Assembly (NCBI RefSeq): GCF_910592395.1 | Contig: NC_088324.1 | Span: 9,700,953-9,760,952 of the forward strand | Length of the DNA stretch: 60,000 nucleotides | Source: Lineus longissimus | Lineage: Eukaryota > Nemertea > Pilidiophora > Heteronemertea > Lineidae | Direction: 5' to 3' | Shown here: piece by piece, positions 55,391 to 60,000 of the stretch | Layout: each line of letters opens with the position of its first letter | How positions within the stretch are numbered: the first letter of the stretch is position 1 | Position numbers and translations under genes: made by a program | Notes under the pieces: model-generated | What the model was told of the DNA's origin: nothing | Database searches by the model: none | Seen by the model: the letters and a program-made list of their open reading frames with translations, nothing else

Positions 55391-56044
55391 ATTTTCAGAT
55401 GGGTTGGTTCCCACAAAGTTTTAAGCCGTATGCATATATGTTACCAACAGAACCACCTTAATTCATCCTGCTGCATTCACTCATACGAACGATGATTGCT
55501 TGAATTCAATTGAGTGTTGTCGGTTGATACTCTGACCAACAGAACCGATGCGTGTTCATCTGGCTCAGAACGCAATTTGAAACTTGAAGCATCTCCAGTC
55601 ATTCTAGTAATTTGTCCATTGGAAAAAAAATTTCAACAAGCTTCATGTTATGTAATGTTCTGAGGAAAAAAAATGTTATTTTTGTTACATCTCCATAATG
55701 ATATTCCCGTAGGCTATTCTGTGAACATGAGTTTTCAGTAGCATATTATGCACATCATGGAAATTTCGTGTTGGCAATTTACGTTTGGCAGAACTAGCTG
55801 CCAAATACCCTTCAATTTCAATGACAGGCCAATGACATAATTTACCTGATGACAATTTTGGTTTGGACTGTACCATGGGTCCATCATTGATTCTGTGATG
55901 GAATCCGTCATAGACATTTTTCGAAGGGCAATCAAAGACTTTATAATGGATATTACGGATAAAGGTTCAAGGTGAATTGGAAGTCCTCTTATTAGGAGGT
56001 CTGGGTGATGTTACAGAAAAACAGTATACGCCAGCATGTTGCAT
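55391..56044. other. spacer 23 (short, unique)
   Basis: Only about 650 bp. The leader of copy 23 lacks the upstream ATG. From about 55776 the sequence (aatttacgtttggcagaact onward) is unlike any other spacer here for about 100 bp, then joins a diverged class I tail. No tRNA-like element and no core. Confidence 0.75.
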
Positions 56045-57145
56045 TTACGTGCATTTTCTTCCCCAGTTGAAAAATTTCTTCAATTCCTCCTGGTAAAATT
56101 CTAGCGATATTGTATAAATAATAAAATTAACTCCGTAATTGACTGTAGTGAGTGCTGTGGTAAAAGCTGCCAACTCAGTCAAAAAATCAATGTAGGCTAA
56201 ACTACGTCCTTGAAAACCTGTGACCGACTCATAAAAGTAATAGGACCATGTTCCCACAAACGGAGACAGAAGTACGACATATGTTATCGATACTGCGAGA
56301 AGATTAATCAAACACCGCATCTCCTTCTTTGACATGGTTTGGCCCTTTGAAGCGGATCTTAGTGTTTTGTCCTTTGAGCGTATTCCGATTATGATGATGG
56401 TGTTCAAAACACAAATGATGATTGAAGGCCCTACTTGTATCAAAGTGAAAACTTGTACAGCAGCTGTGACTAGGAACCAGCTTGGCTGTTCAGAAGGCTC
56501 GAAATGACACTGGGGTCTGTAGGGCCTACCAGTGGGCAACTTATCAAGAATTCTGTTAACATACGCCATGTCGATCCAAAGAATTAGGGAACTTATGAGA
56601 AGAAAAACGAGGACAAGCTTTCTTCGTTTAGGAGTGGCGATACTGGCTATTTTCAGCGGAAGCAAAACCGCAATTGTTCTTTCCACGGAAAATGCAATGA
56701 TTATCCAACCGGACATGAACTGGCAATTAAACCAGACATAGGTCATTAGCTTACACTCCAGATCAGTCGGGTTTAGCGATAGGACAATTCGACGGTTAGA
56801 CATATAATAGATGCTTAGCTGCTGATTGATATAATAGTTGCAAGCGAGGTTGCCCAGGTCGGATACTGCCAGACATCCAAGATAGACGGCGCTAGCGTTG
56901 TCCCTCTTTCTCTGGCGAACGAAGATAACTATACTCATGATGTTCCCTAAAATACCAACATTCATGAAAATTACTACGAGATATCCGCCAAATGATGCGA
57001 CGAATTCATAGAAGGAATCGAAGTTTGTCAGATCTTCAACGATGTCAGATGTCGATAAGGCAATCGAGGTGTTGTCACTTTCTTGCGTCATTCCACCAAG
57101 TGTGTTTCCGATGTTTGTTCCGTTTGGGTTGGATTCCGTTTGCAT
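56045..57145 (-). CDS. class A GPCR, array copy 24
   Basis: Intact 366-residue receptor with several private changes: FVASFGG and LVVIF in TM1, FVRQRKR in ICL1, ACNYYINQQ in ECL1, MSGWIII in TM3, LAAFTTAL in TM7 and NWGRKCT at the end, which removes the first C-terminal cysteine. ECL2 is LDKLPTGRPYRPQ. It is flanked 3' by the shortest spacer of the window, which has no tRNA-like element. Confidence 0.91.
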   Translation of the reverse strand: MQTESNPNGTNIGNTLGGMTQESDNTSIALSTSDIVEDLTNFDSFYEFVASFGGYLVVIFMNVGILGNIMSIVIFVRQRKRDNASAVYLGCLAVSDLGNLACNYYINQQLSIYYMSNRRIVLSLNPTDLECKLMTYVWFNCQFMSGWIIIAFSVERTIAVLLPLKIASIATPKRRKLVLVFLLISSLILWIDMAYVNRILDKLPTGRPYRPQCHFEPSEQPSWFLVTAAVQVFTLIQVGPSIIICVLNTIIIIGIRSKDKTLRSASKGQTMSKKEMRCLINLLAVSITYVVLLSPFVGTWSYYFYESVTGFQGRSLAYIDFLTELAAFTTALTTVNYGVNFIIYTISLEFYQEELKKFFNWGRKCT

Positions 57146-58778
57146 GTTTTCAGATGGGTTGGTTCCCACAAAGTTTTAAGCCGTATGCATATATGTTACC
57201 TGCCATAAACCACCTGAATTCATCCTACTGCATTCACTCATACGAACGATGATTAAGTCAATTGAGTGTTGTCGGTTGATACTCTGACCAGCAGAACCAA
57301 TGCGTGTTCATCTAGCTCAGAACGTGATCTGAGACTTAAAACTTCTCCAATCATTCTAGTAATTTGCCCACGTGGAAAAAAAGTCTCAACAAGCTTCCTG
57401 TTACCTGAAAATGTTCTGAGGAAAAAGTTGTTATTTTTGTTACATCTCCATAATGATATCCCTGTAAGCTATTCTGTGAACATGAGTTTTCGGTAGCATA
57501 TTATGCACATCATGGAAATTTCGTGTTGGCCTTTTGCTTAATGTAGGTTTTCTGTTATAGAAGAATTGATTTGGGCTGTTGGAGTGGTACAGTTAAAACA
57601 TCAGTGCCTGTCACATCTGAGGCACCGGGTTTGATTCCCAATCAGTCCTGGTGTACTCGGGTAACAGAAGGGGCGACTCGATATTTATTGTTCATTGATG
57701 GCACCGTGGTAGAATCTATGATGATTATCACAAACCTTGTTGTACATCAGATCCCATCATAGACCTAATGATGGGCCATCGTTGGTTCTATTATGGTCCA
57801 TCGTAGATTCTATTATGGGAGTTCCCTCATAAATCCGATGGCAATTGATTTCATCGAAATGCGCGTCAGCATCAAAGTATAAACCCATTCAACAGTCTTC
57901 AAAATTCTGGGAAATAAGAGTAATTCACTAGCAATTCCAATATAAATTCGTCAACAATTCTATAACAGATTCCATCATAGAAGCTAAACTGGACTTGTGG
58001 TAGATGTAGATACGCCCATTTGTTTCCTTCAATGACTTAATGATTTGGATTCTCCATCATAGATTCATCGATGAAGATTCTCTATCATAGATGGCCCATG
58101 GAAGAATCTATTCCTTTGGGATTTTCTGAGACAGCATAGGTTTTCTCCACGTTTTCCTCCGAAATTGTATCTCGAATCGCCTTGTTTACGGAGCTGATAA
58201 TGTCCTCCCTGTAGTTGACCTCTCCCAATTCATATCTATGATCAATAAAAAACTAACTCAAAAGAAATCGGACCAGTAGTTCGCCCTCCAGAGCCCCAAA
58301 TGATGCAGAAAAACATTTATGATGGGATATACACCTAGGACAGGTTTGAAGGGGTTGGCTCACTGTAGAAATTAAAAGCATTTGAATTGCTCCTGGTATT
58401 TTTAGTAGCCAGAGAGGCATGTTTTACAAAGACATCTGTTCTTGTACACGAGGTGATTCCACTGAATGAAGGTTTAATGTGAATTGGAAGACCTCTTCTT
58501 TGTGGGATGTTATAGAAAAAGTATCAGGGATGTCAAATTTATGATTTGTGGCAGATTTCAGCCTTTTCCCTCTTACGCAATAGTAAATTTGATGATGTGA
58601 ATTCTGATTCAACTTCCTGCTGATCTTCAAATTTTCAAAAATTGGACCAAAAGTAAGCACTTTAGAAGCTCTTATGCAAGTGAATGTTAATCAAAGGACA
58701 TGATTTTTCCAAGAAAATGATTTGAAACTTTTTGCCTCAGCTCATTGGCATCCTGCAGTATGCACCAGCATGCCTAAA
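57146..58778. other. spacer 24 (class III)
   Basis: Reverse core about 58090-58220 and extra block about 58510-58770. A minus-strand open stretch at 58424-58660 lies in the class III tail and is not conserved as a frame, so I do not call a gene. Confidence 0.75.
57573..57648 (+). repeat. tRNA-like element, spacer 24
   Basis: 76 bp; ggtacag in box A. Confidence 0.56.
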
Positions 58779-59880
58779 TCAGATGCATTTTCTTCCACAG
58801 TGGAAAAATTTCTTCAATTCCTCCTGGTAAAATTCTAGCGATATTGTATAAATAACGAAATTAACTCCGTAATTGACTGTAGTGAGTGCTGTAGTAAAAC
58901 TTGCCAACTCAGTCAGAAAATCAATGTAGGCTAAACTACGTCCTTGAAAACCTGTGACCGACTCATAAAAGTAATAGGACCATGTTCCCACAAACGGTGA
59001 CAGAAGTACGACATATGTTATCGATACTGCGAGAAGATTAATCAAACACCGCATCTCCTTCTTTGACATGGTTTGGCCCTTTGAAGCGGATCTTAGTGTT
59101 TTGTCCTTTGAGCGTATTCCGATTATGATGATGGTGTTCAAAACACAAATGATGATTGAAGGCCCTACTTGTATCAAAGTGAAAACTTGTACAGCAGCTG
59201 TGACTAGGAACCAACTTGGCTGTTCTGATGGCTCAAAATGACACCGGGGTCTGTAGGGCCTGCCAGGGGGCAACTTATCAAGAATTCTGTTAACATACGC
59301 CATGTCGATCCAAAGAATTAGGGAACTTATCAGAAGAAAAACGAGGACAAGCTTTCTTCGTTTCGGAGTGGCGATACTGGCTGTTCTCAGTGGAAACAAG
59401 ACCGCAATGGTTCTTTCCATGGAAAAAGCAATGATTATCCAAGCAGACATGAACTGGCAATTAAACCAGACATAGGTCAAGATTTTACATTCGATATCAG
59501 TCCTGTTTAAAGATAGGACTATTCGACGGGTTAGACATATAATAGATGCTTAGCTGCTGATTTACGTGGTAGAGACAGGTGAGGTTTCCCAAGTCGGATA
59601 CCGCCAGACATCCAAGATAGACAGCGCTAGCGTTGTCCCTCTTTCTCTGGCGAATGAAGATAACTATACTCATGATGTTTCCTAAAATACCAAGATTCAT
59701 GAAAATTATTACGAGATATCCGCCAAATACTGAGACGAATTCATAGAAAGAATCGAAGATTGTCAGATCTTCAACGATGTCAGCTGTTGATAAGGCAATC
59801 GAGGTGTTGTCACTTTCTTGTGTCATTCCACCAAGTGTGTTTCCGATATTTGTTCCGTTTGGGTTGGATTCCGTTTGCAT
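58779..59880 (-). pseudogene. class A GPCR, array copy 25, +1 frameshift in ECL1
   Basis: Pieces 59497-59880 and 58779-59480 together cover a full receptor. An extra G in the run 59528-59530 shifts the frame after YYMSN and stops translation within ten codons, so only TM1 and TM2 would be made. The rest has an ECL1 N-R-T sequon, FSMERT, FPLRTAS, MAYVNRILDKLPPGRPYRPR and HCGRKCI. Class III flank. A homopolymer miscall in the assembly would also explain it. Confidence 0.82.
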
Positions 59881-60000
59881 GTTTTCAGATGGGTTGGTTC
59901 CCACAAAGTTTTAAGCCTTATGCAAATGTGTTACCTGCCATAAACCACCTAAATTCATTGCTTGAAGTCAATTGAGTGTTGTTGGTTGATACTCTGATCA
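59881..60000. other. start of spacer 25, cut by window edge
   Basis: Leader region of copy 25. About 30 bp present in other leaders (cctactgcattcactcatac and following) are missing between 59955 and 59960, and the upstream ORF ends early. Confidence 0.7.

Noticed and set aside
58424-58660. Minus-strand 78-codon frame in spacer 24
   Set aside because: Not conserved as a frame in the homologous class III tails of spacers 8, 11, 16 and 18.

Overview
The window is one uninterrupted head-to-tail array of a single multicopy gene, all on the minus strand. There are 25 copies of an intronless-looking, about 366-residue rhodopsin-like (class A) seven-transmembrane GPCR at an average spacing of about 2.4 kb (range about 1.8-3.2 kb). 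Copy 1 is cut by the left edge; the array also has no end at the right edge. I see no other protein-coding gene on either strand. Eukaryotic features are a 7TM GPCR family, tRNA-derived SINE-like repeats and AT-rich non-coding spacers. The organism is an animal, probably a marine invertebrate. A lophotrochozoan-type lineage expansion of chemosensory or peptide-like GPCRs fits, but the species cannot be fixed from sequence alone.

Coding state: 19 complete copies read intact from an ATG to a stop (2-5, 7-15, 17, 19, 22-24, plus copy 1 as far as it is visible makes 19). Two more (16, 18) keep all seven helices but have lost the normal start context, leaving a shortened N-terminus. Four are broken: copy 6 (stop at the end of TM6), copy 20 (+1 frameshift after TM4), copy 21 (Trp to stop in TM3) and copy 25 (+1 frameshift before TM3). 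Codons upstream of the chosen ATG stay open for eight codons to a GTG, then meet an in-frame TAA; no AG acceptor lies between that TAA and the ATG, so the ATG is taken as the start.

Spacers fall into three classes tied to the C-terminus of the gene whose 3' end they flank. Class I spacers carry a 3' hairpin and flank genes ending N-C-G-R-K-C-T with TAA. Class II spacers flank 375-codon-frame genes with an extra Phe (FFNC) and TGA. Class III spacers carry an extra block of about 260 bp and flank genes ending K-C-I or K-R-I. Nearly every spacer has a 76-bp tRNA-like element on the plus strand, and many short imperfect palindromes. A core of about 140 bp is present in one orientation in class I spacers and in the opposite orientation in class II and III spacers.

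How it works together (inference): the array looks like a receptor repertoire. Differences between copies concentrate in the extracellular end of TM2/ECL1, the stretch before the TM3 cysteine, TM4-ECL2 and the end of TM6, and these patches are found in many combinations. That pattern, together with multi-kilobase blocks repeated at constant offsets (5,321; 16,651; 20,135; 28,330; 42,107 bp), points to unequal crossing-over and gene conversion as the source of both copy number and receptor diversity.
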